Shown here piece after piece: positions 1 through 7,128 of a stretch of DNA of 10,599 nt (position 1 is its first letter; each line of letters starts with the position of its first letter). The stretch spans positions 1 through 10,599 of the forward strand of contig CANHUW010000044.1 of the NCBI GenBank assembly GCA_947463975.1, read 5' to 3'. The notes below the pieces were generated by a model that saw only the letters and a program-made list of their open reading frames with translations, was not told the DNA's origin and ran no database searches. The position numbers and the translations under genes were made by a program. Source of the stretch: Bacteroidota bacterium. Its GTDB lineage: Bacteria > Bacteroidota > Bacteroidia > Chitinophagales > Chitinophagaceae.

Positions 1-528
1 ATTTTTGTGGCAAACCACAACTCCTATATGGACATCCCTCCTATTGTTCAATTAAAACACCAACCCATCAAACCATTAGGGAAATTTGAATCATCTAAGA
101 TTCCCATTTTTGGCTGGATTTATCGCGCAGCAGTCATCATGGTAGATAGAAGCAGTCCAGATAAAAGAGCTAAAAGTCTGCGAAATCTTAAGGCAGCATT
201 ACATAAAAAGACCTCTATATTTATTTTTCCAGAAGGAACTTTCAGTATGACAGAAGAGCAACCATTAAAGAATTTTTATAATGGTGCATTCAAGTTAGCT
301 ATTGAAATGCAAATACCCATTCAACCCATATTAATGGTCGATGCTGTTGATAGAATGCATTATTCAGGCGTATTTACTTTAACACCTGGGAAAAATAGAA
401 TTGTTTACTTACCAACAGTGAGCGTTGAAGAATATACTATGGAAGACATTGAAGTATTGAAAAATAAGGTTTATCAAATGATGGACGAAGGCATGAGAAG
501 ATACCGTACATATCCAATATCACAATAA
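1..528 (+). CDS. plsC: 1-acyl-sn-glycerol-3-phosphate acyltransferase (PlsC family), 5' end missing
   Basis: The frame is open from the first base, so the gene begins outside the window; a GTG at position 7 lies inside the catalytic motif and cannot be the true start. The visible 175 residues carry the family's catalytic H-x4-D motif (NHNSYMD, His at visible codon 6, Asp at codon 11), the substrate-site motif FPEGT (codons 76-80), and the intermediate block ending in IMVDR. By comparison with PlsC proteins of about 240 residues, some 60-80 N-terminal residues are missing, probably including a membrane-associated helix. The family transfers an acyl chain to lysophosphatidic acid to make phosphatidic acid at the inner face of the cytoplasmic membrane. 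Members with other acceptors (for example lyso-ornithine lipid) look alike, so the substrate is inferred. The stop codon is 3 nt before priA, which suggests co-transcription. Confidence 0.88.
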   Translation: MFVANHNSYMDIPPIVQLKHQPIKPLGKFESSKIPIFGWIYRAAVIMVDRSSPDKRAKSLRNLKAALHKKTSIFIFPEGTFSMTEEQPLKNFYNGAFKLAIEMQIPIQPILMVDAVDRMHYSGVFTLTPGKNRIVYLPTVSVEEYTMEDIEVLKNKVYQMMDEGMRRYRTYPISQ

Positions 529-531
529 GAC

Positions 532-2967
532 ATGTTTGCAGAAATCATTATACCGTTGGCATTACCAAAAAATTATACTTGGTCCATTCCCGAATCATTA
601 CAGGAAGAAATTATGGTTGGCATGCGCGTTGAAGTTATTTTAGGTACTAACAAAAGATATGCAGGCATTGTAAAAAAAATCATTCATCAAAAAGAAATAG
701 GTTTTAAAACCAAAGCTATTTTGGGCATTTTGGATGATGCTCCTATTGTATACCCGGATCAATTGGCACTCTGGGAATGGATGGCAAAATATTATTTATG
801 TACAGAGGGTGAAGTCATGCAAGCTGCAATACCTAGTCATTTAAAAATTTCTAGCGAAAGTGTGTTTATATTAAACGAGCAATATACTAAAAAAGATATC
901 GATCAACTATCTGATGCCGAGTACATCATTAGTGAGGCATTAGACATAAAAAAAGTGTTGAATTTAGCAGAGATTCAGAAGTTATTAGATAGAAAATCTG
1001 TATACCCTGTCATTAACAAGCTCATTCAGAAAGGAATTTGTTTGGTGCAAGAAAATATGGTGGATAAATACAGCATCAAAGAAGAGATAATTATCCAACT
1101 TAATCCAAAATACAAAAACGAAGAAAACTTAGAACCATTATTGAACGAATGGACTAGAGCACCCAAACAACTTCAGTTGCTTCTTGCTTATTTACACCTT
1201 TGTAAAACGGAAGGTTCCGTTTTACAAAAAGACCTTCTTCAAAAAGCCAATGCAAATCACGCTCAACTAAAAGGATTGATTGAAAAAGGCATCTTAATTG
1301 CAGAGAAAATAAAAGTAGACAGAGTAAACAGTGAATCGATAGAAACTGATGATATCATTCAATTGAGCGATGCTCAAAAAATTAGCTTAACTAATTTAAG
1401 AGAACAAATACAATTGCATGGGGTAACTTTATTGCATGGTATTACAGGAAGTGGTAAAACGCAGTTATATGTTTCTGTTATTAACGATATAGTAGCTTCT
1501 GGTAAACAGGCATTGTATATGCTTCCTGAAATTGCCTTAACTGCTCAAATGATCAGAAGATTAAAAATGTATTTTGGCAATACCATTGCTATTTATCATT
1601 CGAAATTCAATCCCAATGAGCGTGTGGAGATTTGGAACAAGGTAAAAACTGGAGAAATTAAAATTATATTAGGTGCAAGATCTGCATTATTCTTGCCGTA
1701 TAAAAACTTATCATTGATCGTAATTGATGAAGAACATGATGGATCATATAAACAACAGGATCCTGCACCTAGATACCAAGCCCGAGATACAGCCATCTTT
1801 TATGCCAACCAAATTAGCGCTAAAGTGATTTTAGGTTCAGCAACACCTAGTGTAGAGAGTTATTATAACGCACAGCAAAAGAAATTTGGCTATGTGTATC
1901 TAAGCGAACGTTATAGCAAAGGAAGTTTACCAAGTATAGAAATTATTGATACAAAAAAACAGATAGATGCTACGGCCGTTTTAACTCCTTCTTTATTGAA
2001 AGCCATACAAGCAACGGTAGCTAATAAAAAACAAGTTATTCTATTTCAAAATAGAAGAGGTTATGCCCCTTATATGATTTGTCAAACCTGTGGCTGGATT
2101 CCTCACTGCCATCATTGTGACGTAACACTTACATATCATAAAGCTAAAAATCTATTGTCTTGCCATTATTGTGGCGCAAGCTACCCAATTGTACATACCT
2201 GTGAGGCTTGTGGCAAACAAGATTTTAAACAAAAGAATTTTGGGACGGAGCAAATTGAAGAGAAATTGAGCAAAGCCCTGCCCAATATTCAAATAGCTAG
2301 AATGGATTTGGATAATATCAAAGGGAAAAATGAACACGATCAATTAATTCAACAATTTGAAAAAAGGCAAATAGATGTTTTAGTGGGAACCCAAATGGTA
2401 GTGAAAGGACTTGATTTTGAACATGTAGACTTGGTGGGTATTGTAGATGCTGATAGTTTACTCAACTTTAATCAATATAGAGTAAACGAAAGAGCTTTCC
2501 AAATGATGGAACAAGTTAGTGGTAGAGCTGGTAGAAAAAACGATCAAGGAAAAGTAATGATTCAAGTGAGTCAGGTACATCATCCAGTCATTAAAATGGT
2601 ACAAGAACACGACTATTTTAAATTTTACGAATTTGAAATACAAAATAGAAAACATTTTGCATATCCTCCATTTAGCAGACTAGTCAGTATTCTTTTTAAA
2701 CACAAAGACAATACTACTGCAGAAGAAGCATGCAATCATTTTTTACTTTCATTAGACCCTGCCATTCAAAAAACTGTTTTAGGTCCAGCACAACCAGTTA
2801 TTAATAGAATAAGAAATAAATATATTTGGGAACTTTGTATTAAAATATCGCCTAAAGCAGATCAATTAAATTTGGCGAAGAGGCAATTACTGCATTACTT
2901 GCAATTAATTCAAGTTCACCCAAGATATAAAACAGTACAAATAGTTTTAGATATTGATCCAAATTAG
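532..2967 (+). CDS. priA: Primosomal protein N' (PriA), replication restart DNA helicase
   Basis: PriA is a superfamily 2, 3'-to-5' helicase that recognises abandoned replication forks and starts reloading of the replicative helicase. The 811-residue protein has the expected order: an N-terminal 3'-DNA-binding region (roughly 1-110, including the block around WEWMAKYYL), a winged-helix and linker part (about 115-280), then the helicase core. The core shows Walker A GITGSGKT (303-310), the DEEHD box (399-403), GSATPS (435-440), GTQM (619-622) and QVSGRAGR (661-668). The PriA-specific zinc-binding insert has eight cysteines in CxxC pairs at 517/520, 526/529, 544/547 and 557/560. It is longer than the 732-residue E. 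coli enzyme; the extra length appears to lie before the helicase core. The ATG follows the plsC-like stop by 3 nt with no clear Shine-Dalgarno sequence. A 14-bp perfect inverted repeat lies within the gene at 1199-1228. Confidence 0.97.
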   Translation: MFAEIIIPLALPKNYTWSIPESLQEEIMVGMRVEVILGTNKRYAGIVKKIIHQKEIGFKTKAILGILDDAPIVYPDQLALWEWMAKYYLCTEGEVMQAAIPSHLKISSESVFILNEQYTKKDIDQLSDAEYIISEALDIKKVLNLAEIQKLLDRKSVYPVINKLIQKGICLVQENMVDKYSIKEEIIIQLNPKYKNEENLEPLLNEWTRAPKQLQLLLAYLHLCKTEGSVLQKDLLQKANANHAQLKGLIEKGILIAEKIKVDRVNSESIETDDIIQLSDAQKISLTNLREQIQLHGVTLLHGITGSGKTQLYVSVINDIVASGKQALYMLPEIALTAQMIRRLKMYFGNTIAIYHSKFNPNERVEIWNKVKTGEIKIILGARSALFLPYKNLSLIVIDEEHDGSYKQQDPAPRYQARDTAIFYANQISAKVILGSATPSVESYYNAQQKKFGYVYLSERYSKGSLPSIEIIDTKKQIDATAVLTPSLLKAIQATVANKKQVILFQNRRGYAPYMICQTCGWIPHCHHCDVTLTYHKAKNLLSCHYCGASYPIVHTCEACGKQDFKQKNFGTEQIEEKLSKALPNIQIARMDLDNIKGKNEHDQLIQQFEKRQIDVLVGTQMVVKGLDFEHVDLVGIVDADSLLNFNQYRVNERAFQMMEQVSGRAGRKNDQGKVMIQVSQVHHPVIKMVQEHDYFKFYEFEIQNRKHFAYPPFSRLVSILFKHKDNTTAEEACNHFLLSLDPAIQKTVLGPAQPVINRIRNKYIWELCIKISPKADQLNLAKRQLLHYLQLIQVHPRYKTVQIVLDIDPN
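1199..1228. repeat. Perfect 14-bp inverted repeat with 2-nt centre inside priA
   Basis: The arms are TTTGTAAAACGGAA (1199-1212) and its exact reverse complement (1215-1228), around a central GG. In RNA or single-stranded DNA this would fold into a hairpin of about 13 bp with a tetraloop. It is wholly coding, covering priA codons of about 223-233 in the winged-helix/linker region. No T-tract follows on the + strand, so it does not look like an intrinsic terminator of priA. Its role, if any, is unknown. Confidence 0.85.
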
Positions 2968-2971
2968 ACAA

Positions 2972-3985
2972 ATGCTTATTCAAGAAAATATACAATTATC
3001 CACACTCAATAGCTTTGGTTGCAAAGCTACAGCAAGTTATTTCTGTACTATAAAAAGAAAAGATGAAATAAATGAGGCATTGAGTTGGTGTACACATCAA
3101 GAAAAACCTTTTCTTATTCTTGGAGGAGGAAGTAATTTGTTGTTTACAAAAGATTTTGATGGATTGGTGATTAAAATGGAGATTAAAGGAATTCAATTAT
3201 TGAAAGAAACTCCCAGCGATGTAACAATAAGTGTTGGTGCTGGAGAAAACTGGCACTTACTAGTAAAATATTGTGTTCAAAAAGCATGGGGAGGAATTGA
3301 AAACCTAAGTTTGATTCCAGGCACCGTTGGTGCAGCTCCTATTCAAAATATTGGCGCTTATGGAGTAGAAGCAAAAGATACTATTCAACAAATTACTGCA
3401 TTTGATACCTATACTAAACAATGGGTTACATTGAAAAATGATACATGTCAATTTAGTTATAGAAATAGCATCTTTAAAAGAGAAAAAAATAGATACATTA
3501 TTTCTGAAGTGCAATTTCTATTGCAAAAACAACCCACTTTACATACAGATTATGGCGCTATCAGAGAGGTACTTCATCAAAAGCAAATAAAACAAGCAAG
3601 TATCGAAGATATCTCCAATGCCATTATAGAAATCAGAAGGGAGAAATTACCAGATCCTGCAATGCTTGGGAATGCTGGAAGTTTTTTCAAAAACCCGACA
3701 GTTACTTTAGAAACTTTCAATCTAATAAAGCATGATCATCCTGCCCTTGTAGCATTCCCTATATCCGATAGTGAATATAAAATTGCAGCAGGTTGGCTAA
3801 TTGAACAAGCTGGATGGAAAGGCAAAAAACAAGGATCCGTAGGTTGTTACGAAAAACAAGCTTTAGTGATTGTAAATTATGATCATGCAACTGGTATGGA
3901 AATCTACAATTTCTCTGAAGCCATCATTCAGTCAGTAAATAACAAGTTTGGTATTCAATTAGAAAGAGAAGTAAATATAATTTAG
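2972..3985 (+). CDS. murB: UDP-N-acetylenolpyruvoylglucosamine reductase (MurB, type I)
   Basis: MurB is the cytoplasmic FAD/NADPH enzyme that reduces UDP-GlcNAc-enolpyruvate to UDP-MurNAc, the second committed step of peptidoglycan precursor synthesis. The FAD-binding region shows LGGGSNLLF (50-58) and the block IPGTVGAAPIQNIGAYGVE (115-133). The C-terminal domain has YRNS (163-166) and GNAGSFFKNP (233-242), in which Ser237 matches the catalytic Ser229 of E. coli MurB. Glu333 in the terminal LEREV motif matches Glu325. The protein ends three residues after that motif and so lacks the short tail of the E. coli enzyme. I chose the ATG at 2972 (337 residues), 4 nt after the priA stop; an in-frame TTG at 2954 would overlap priA by 14 nt and add six residues with no family support. 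Likely co-transcribed with priA. Confidence 0.96.
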   Translation: MLIQENIQLSTLNSFGCKATASYFCTIKRKDEINEALSWCTHQEKPFLILGGGSNLLFTKDFDGLVIKMEIKGIQLLKETPSDVTISVGAGENWHLLVKYCVQKAWGGIENLSLIPGTVGAAPIQNIGAYGVEAKDTIQQITAFDTYTKQWVTLKNDTCQFSYRNSIFKREKNRYIISEVQFLLQKQPTLHTDYGAIREVLHQKQIKQASIEDISNAIIEIRREKLPDPAMLGNAGSFFKNPTVTLETFNLIKHDHPALVAFPISDSEYKIAAGWLIEQAGWKGKKQGSVGCYEKQALVIVNYDHATGMEIYNFSEAIIQSVNNKFGIQLEREVNII

Positions 3986-4002
3986 TACAAATTAGTACTG
4001 AA
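3981..4002. terminator. Inverted repeat across the convergent murB / OmpA-family gene ends (possible two-way terminator)
   Basis: TTTAGTAC (3981-3988) pairs with GTACTGAA (3995-4002) around a 6-nt loop, giving an 8-bp stem with one G-T pair. It contains the murB stop codon (3983-3985) and overlaps the stop codon of the convergent gene (3992-3994). Only 6 nt separate the two genes. The position suits a bidirectional terminator, but neither side has a proper T-tract and a stem of this length can arise by chance, so the role is inferred. Confidence 0.3.
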
Positions 4003-5278
4003 CTTGTATTTCAACTCTTCTATTCAATGCTCTTCCTTCAGATAACTTATTATCAGCTATCGGCATAGAAAACGCAAATCCATTAGCAGCTAACCTACTT
4101 GAATCAACACCTTTCTTTGTCAAATAATTCATAACTACTTTTGCTCTTGAAAGAGAAAGTTTCTCATTGATTTTCAAAGTCCCAGTATTATCTGTGTGCC
4201 CATTGATAACTAATTTAATAGTTGGTTGGTCTATCATTAATTGAACCAGGCTATTCAAAGGATTCGATTGTTTTTTATTTAATTGATTACTCCCAGTTGC
4301 AAACTTTAATTGTGCAGTGGCAGCATCTACTAATGGTTGCAAATCAGCACATCCTTTATTTGCAGCAATTCCTGCAATAGCTGGGCATTTATCTTCTTCA
4401 TCATTTATACCATCTTTATCAGAATCTGGAATTGGACATCCTTGATATCTTCCCAATCCTTTTGTAGTTGGACATTGATCTTGCTCATCATTGATACCAT
4501 CTTTATCGGAATCTGGAATTGGACATCCCTTGTATTTAGCAATACCTTCTGTTGATGGGCATTGATCTTGCTCGTCATTTAATCCGTCGTTATCTGTATC
4601 AGGAATTGGACATCCTCTGTATTTTACAGTACCCTTCTGATTTGGGCATGCATCATCTCCATCAGATACCCCATCATCATCAGCATCCACTTTAATTTGA
4701 ACAGGCGGTAACTCAATCGCTTTTTTATCTTTACCTTTTATTGGAAGGGTATAACTAATACCATGACTAAAATGCATCTTGGTTAATGAAGAAACTTCTG
4801 CCCTATAAGTACTCATGATATTCACAAAAGAACCATACTTTGCTTTAATTTGAATACCCGCACCAATTGGAGCATAGGCACTATAATAAGAAAAATGATC
4901 GGCACCCAGTCCAATACCTGCTGTTAAAAAAGGAACTATTTTTTTGTCGTCTGTTGCTAATTTATAATTCACATTAAAATCAATAGCAGTATATGTTTGA
5001 TTCGATTTTGCTGCAGGCACTTTTAAAGATGTATAATAAGGGTATTTAATAGAAGCAAGATCAAGATTAGCCATAAAATCTAACTTTGGAGTAATACCTT
5101 TAAAATACTGTATACCAAAAGCAGGAACTCCTGTACTTAAACCTTCAGTTAGATTGGTTTTCTTAAAATCAAGATAAGAAACTCTAATACCAATGGAAGC
5201 CTTTTTAATAGTAGCGTCTTGAGCAATAACCATAGTTGATAATACAACACCTACCAATAACATGCCTATTTTTTTCAT
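3992..5278 (-). CDS. OmpA-family outer-membrane protein with thrombospondin type 3 repeats
   Basis: This 428-residue protein begins with a signal peptide (MKKIGMLLVGVVLSTMVIAQ; likely cleavage near residues 19-20). Residues of about 21-185 look like an outer-membrane beta-barrel: alternating hydrophobic and polar residues, many Gly, Tyr and Phe, and no long hydrophobic helix. Residues 198-310 are four thrombospondin type 3-like, probably Ca2+-binding, Asp-rich repeats with an exact 29-residue period and paired cysteines (211/223, 240/252, 269/281, 298/310). Residues of about 323-428 form an OmpA C-terminal domain with GHTDNTG (360-366), LSLSRA (374-379) and GRALNRRVEI (415-424). Asp363 and Arg378 fit the pair that binds the diaminopimelate group of peptidoglycan in this fold. 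The inferred role is a non-covalent link between outer membrane and cell wall. It is the last gene of the - strand run, 13 nt after the RlpA-like gene, and converges on murB. Confidence 0.93.
   Translation of the reverse strand: MKKIGMLLVGVVLSTMVIAQDATIKKASIGIRVSYLDFKKTNLTEGLSTGVPAFGIQYFKGITPKLDFMANLDLASIKYPYYTSLKVPAAKSNQTYTAIDFNVNYKLATDDKKIVPFLTAGIGLGADHFSYYSAYAPIGAGIQIKAKYGSFVNIMSTYRAEVSSLTKMHFSHGISYTLPIKGKDKKAIELPPVQIKVDADDDGVSDGDDACPNQKGTVKYRGCPIPDTDNDGLNDEQDQCPSTEGIAKYKGCPIPDSDKDGINDEQDQCPTTKGLGRYQGCPIPDSDKDGINDEEDKCPAIAGIAANKGCADLQPLVDAATAQLKFATGSNQLNKKQSNPLNSLVQLMIDQPTIKLVINGHTDNTGTLKINEKLSLSRAKVVMNYLTKKGVDSSRLAANGFAFSMPIADNKLSEGRALNRRVEIQVQY
4349..4687 (-). repeat. Tandem 87-bp repeats encoding thrombospondin type 3 units
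   Basis: Four units with an exact 87-bp (29-codon) period lie inside the OmpA-family gene; the last is cut short, ending at Cys310 without the CPIPD tail seen in the first three. The shared string ATTGGACATC recurs at 4431, 4518 and 4605. The two units closest to the gene's 3' end are nearly identical at DNA level: 4407-4441 and 4494-4528 differ at a single position. This suggests recent duplication or gene conversion rather than only protein-level conservation. Confidence 0.9.
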
Positions 5279-5291
5279 AAATTCATCTATT

Positions 5292-5777
5292 TTAATTTAC
5301 CGGATTTTTTTTACTATAACCAATTGCCTCTACAGTAACTTTTACAATACCTGAGGATTTTGTTTTTAATTCATGTGCGCCAACTCCACTCAAATCAATC
5401 ACCCTGCCCTTTCTTAACATATTTGGATGCATCCTGTCGTTGATTCTTACCAAAATAGTTGATCCATTACGCATATTGGTCACTCTAACTAATGTATTTA
5501 ACTTAAATAAATTACAGGCAGCAGTATATCGATTATTTCTATACCTTTCTCCTGTTGACGTAAGTGTGCCATCTAAGTTTTTACTGTAAAAACTTGCAAT
5601 TCCTGTCAACCTATTCATTTCAATCTTGATTCTATTGGTATCAATTTTCTTTTTGTACTTCTTAATGTTTACAGAATCCAAATAGTTAATGGTTGTTAAA
5701 GTATTTGAATAAATATTTTGGCCCATCGAAAATAATGGCGCAAAAAAGAAAAGTAATATAATGAATCTGTGCTTCAT
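5292..5777 (-). CDS. RlpA-like double-psi beta-barrel protein (septal ring lytic transglycosylase RlpA family)
   Basis: A 161-residue exported protein. Residues 1-19 are a signal peptide with a hydrophobic core (FIILLFFFAPLF) and likely cleavage before Gln20. Residues of about 20-55 are a basic linker (KKYKKK at 39-44). Residues 58-153 match the RlpA double-psi beta-barrel: GIASFYS (59-65), STGERY (74-79), VRVTNMRNG (97-105), VRINDR (110-115) and GRVIDLS (124-130). RlpA enzymes cleave glycan strands that lack stem peptides. As I recall, the Pseudomonas aeruginosa enzyme relies on Glu120, His131 and Asp157. Here Glu77 and Asp114 are present at matching spacing, but the His position is Cys88, so lytic activity is doubtful. 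There is no C-terminal SPOR domain, unlike longer RlpA proteins. It lies 6 nt after the DUF952 gene and 13 nt before the OmpA-family gene, a fitting envelope pair. Confidence 0.88.
   Translation of the reverse strand: MKHRFIILLFFFAPLFSMGQNIYSNTLTTINYLDSVNIKKYKKKIDTNRIKIEMNRLTGIASFYSKNLDGTLTSTGERYRNNRYTAACNLFKLNTLVRVTNMRNGSTILVRINDRMHPNMLRKGRVIDLSGVGAHELKTKSSGIVKVTVEAIGYSKKNPVN
5575..5595. repeat. 10-bp inverted repeat with 1-nt centre inside the RlpA-like gene
   Basis: AAGTTTTTAC (5575-5584) is followed by T and then its exact reverse complement GTAAAAACTT (5586-5595). It lies in the codons for the FYSKNL stretch at the start of the double-psi barrel. AT-rich coding sequence makes such palindromes fairly easy to obtain by chance, so function is unproven. 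Confidence 0.6.
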
Positions 5778-5783
5778 TATGAA

Positions 5784-6092
5784 CTAATTGAGATCAATTA
5801 CCTCTACCACACTATCCAAATTCAAAGGACCGTATATATGAGGAAACAATTCATCTAAATCAATGGCCAACTCAAATAAAACAGGTCTTTGAACCTTTGC
5901 TTTTTCTATTTTTAATTTTACTAAGCCAGTTTGACCTTTATAAAATCGATCCAATACACCTGCAACCTGTCTTTCAATAGAGCAATGTATAAAACCTTCC
6001 TGATCATAACCAGTCGGCTTGTATTCGTTGTTTTTCTGTGCTGCTTCCCACTCTTTGCGAGAAGTCACATGATATATAAATTCGCTTTCCAT
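5784..6092 (-). CDS. DUF952 domain-containing protein
   Basis: This small, probably cytoplasmic protein (102 residues, no signal peptide or membrane segment) matches DUF952 over its whole length. It has the opening IYHVTSRKEWEAAQ (6-19), the EGFIHCS motif (32-38), the RFYKGQTGLVKLKI strand region (49-62) and the closing FPHIYGPLN motif (83-91). The strongly conserved residues include His36 and His85. The family has no established biochemical function that I know of. From memory it has been grouped with the ADP-ribosyltransferase-like fold clan, which would make a nucleotide-binding role conceivable but unproven. It starts 11 nt after aroC and ends 6 nt before the RlpA-like gene, so it is probably co-transcribed with both; its neighbours do not point to one job. 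Confidence 0.9.
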   Translation of the reverse strand: MESEFIYHVTSRKEWEAAQKNNEYKPTGYDQEGFIHCSIERQVAGVLDRFYKGQTGLVKLKIEKAKVQRPVLFELAIDLDELFPHIYGPLNLDSVVEVIDLN

Positions 6093-6103
6093 CTATTTTC
6101 TTT

Positions 6104-7099
6104 TTATTTAATTATTCTAGGAATTTTCTGCTCTCGCATCATTAAATCAGCTAACACAATGGCCGTAACTGCTTCTAATACCACAGGTACTCTTAATGCA
6201 ATACATAAATCGTGTCTTCCCTTTACTGAAAATGTTTCTTGTTCACTGGTTTCCCAATTCCAAGTAATTTGTTCTTTAGGTGTTGAAGAAGTTGGTTTTA
6301 CCGCTATTCTGAAAACTAAATCATTCCCATTGGTATACCCACCTACTACTCCACCTGCATGATTGGTTTTTGTTTTACCTGTAGCATCAATAATAGCATC
6401 ATTATGATCTACCCCAAACATATTGGCTGCAGCAAATCCAGTGCCAAATTCAATACCACGAATAGCAGGTATAGCAAATACTGCATGACTAATCATAGAT
6501 TCTACTGAATCAAAGAAGTGTTCCCCTAATCCAATAGGCAAACCCTTCACAGTACATTCAACAATACCACCAACACTATCTTTATGGTCAATCGCTTTTT
6601 GAATCCCTTTTTCTACATCTTCCTCTCCAGCAATACTTACTATATGTGCTTTTATACTAATCTCTTTCAATAACTTTTTAGCAACTACACCAGCACCCAC
6701 TAGGGCTGCTGTTAATCTTCCGCTAAAATGTCCACCACCTCTATAATCTTCAAATCCGCCGAATTTATGGTGGGCTGTAAAATCAGCATGTCCTGGTCTT
6801 GGAACAGCTCTTTGCTTTTCATAATCACCACTTCTGGTATTGTTATTTTCAAAGATCATGGTCAAAGGCGCACCAGTAGTGGTATCATTGAACAAGCCAG
6901 ATTTAAATATAGGCATATCATCTTCCTGTCTTGGAGTAGTACCTTTTTGCTTACCACCTTTTCTTCTTTCCATATCCTCTACAAATTCTTCTACTTTCAA
7001 TGGCAATCCTGCAGGACATCCATCTATAACCACACCAACGCAAGCGCCATGTGATTCGCCAAAAATTTGCAGCTTAAATAAGGTTCCAAATTGATTCAT
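6104..7099 (-). CDS. aroC: Chorismate synthase
   Basis: AroC removes phosphate from 5-enolpyruvylshikimate-3-phosphate to make chorismate, using reduced FMN as a non-consumed cofactor. It is a cytoplasmic tetramer and the last step of the shikimate pathway. The sequence shows GESHG (14-18, with His17), ENNNTRSGDY (84-93), RPGHAD (101-106, with His104) and the FEDYRGGGHFSGRLTA block (116-131). The two histidines match those assigned catalytic roles in studied enzymes. Most family members have RSSARET where this protein has HFSGRLT (124-130); I associate that variant with Bacteroidota. At 331 residues it is a little shorter than the usual 350-400, but both ends look intact (start MNQFGTLFKLQIFGESHG, end ADLMMREQKIP). 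It follows aroA by 29 nt, one of the larger gaps in the run, and precedes the DUF952 gene by 11 nt. Confidence 0.97.
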   Translation of the reverse strand: MNQFGTLFKLQIFGESHGACVGVVIDGCPAGLPLKVEEFVEDMERRKGGKQKGTTPRQEDDMPIFKSGLFNDTTTGAPLTMIFENNNTRSGDYEKQRAVPRPGHADFTAHHKFGGFEDYRGGGHFSGRLTAALVGAGVVAKKLLKEISIKAHIVSIAGEEDVEKGIQKAIDHKDSVGGIVECTVKGLPIGLGEHFFDSVESMISHAVFAIPAIRGIEFGTGFAAANMFGVDHNDAIIDATGKTKTNHAGGVVGGYTNGNDLVFRIAVKPTSSTPKEQITWNWETSEQETFSVKGRHDLCIALRVPVVLEAVTAIVLADLMMREQKIPRIIK

Positions 7100-7128
7100 A
7101 ATATAATGCTACTTACAAGTTAAGTAAT

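Noticed and set aside
5..20. 6-bp inverted repeat TTGTGG/CCACAA with a CAAA loop
   Set aside because: It lies in the catalytic motif of the acyltransferase, and a stem this short is expected by chance.
2954..2971. TTG start for murB overlapping priA by 14 nt
   Set aside because: The ATG at 2972 gives the expected MurB N-terminus and repeats the 3-4 nt spacing seen between the preceding genes; the six extra residues match nothing in the family.
4337..4555. Open frame on the + strand with an internal repeat
   Set aside because: It is the mirror of the thrombospondin type 3 repeats of the OmpA-family gene on the other strand; its periodicity comes from those repeats.
5931..6362. 143-codon open frame on the + strand across the DUF952/aroC junction
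   Set aside because: It is antisense to two well-supported genes, and its hydrophobic stretches come from the reversed codons.
7110..7126. 6-bp hairpin between aroA and aroC (TACTTA/TAAGTA)
   Set aside because: It is too weak and has no T-tract, so a terminator or attenuator call is not supported.
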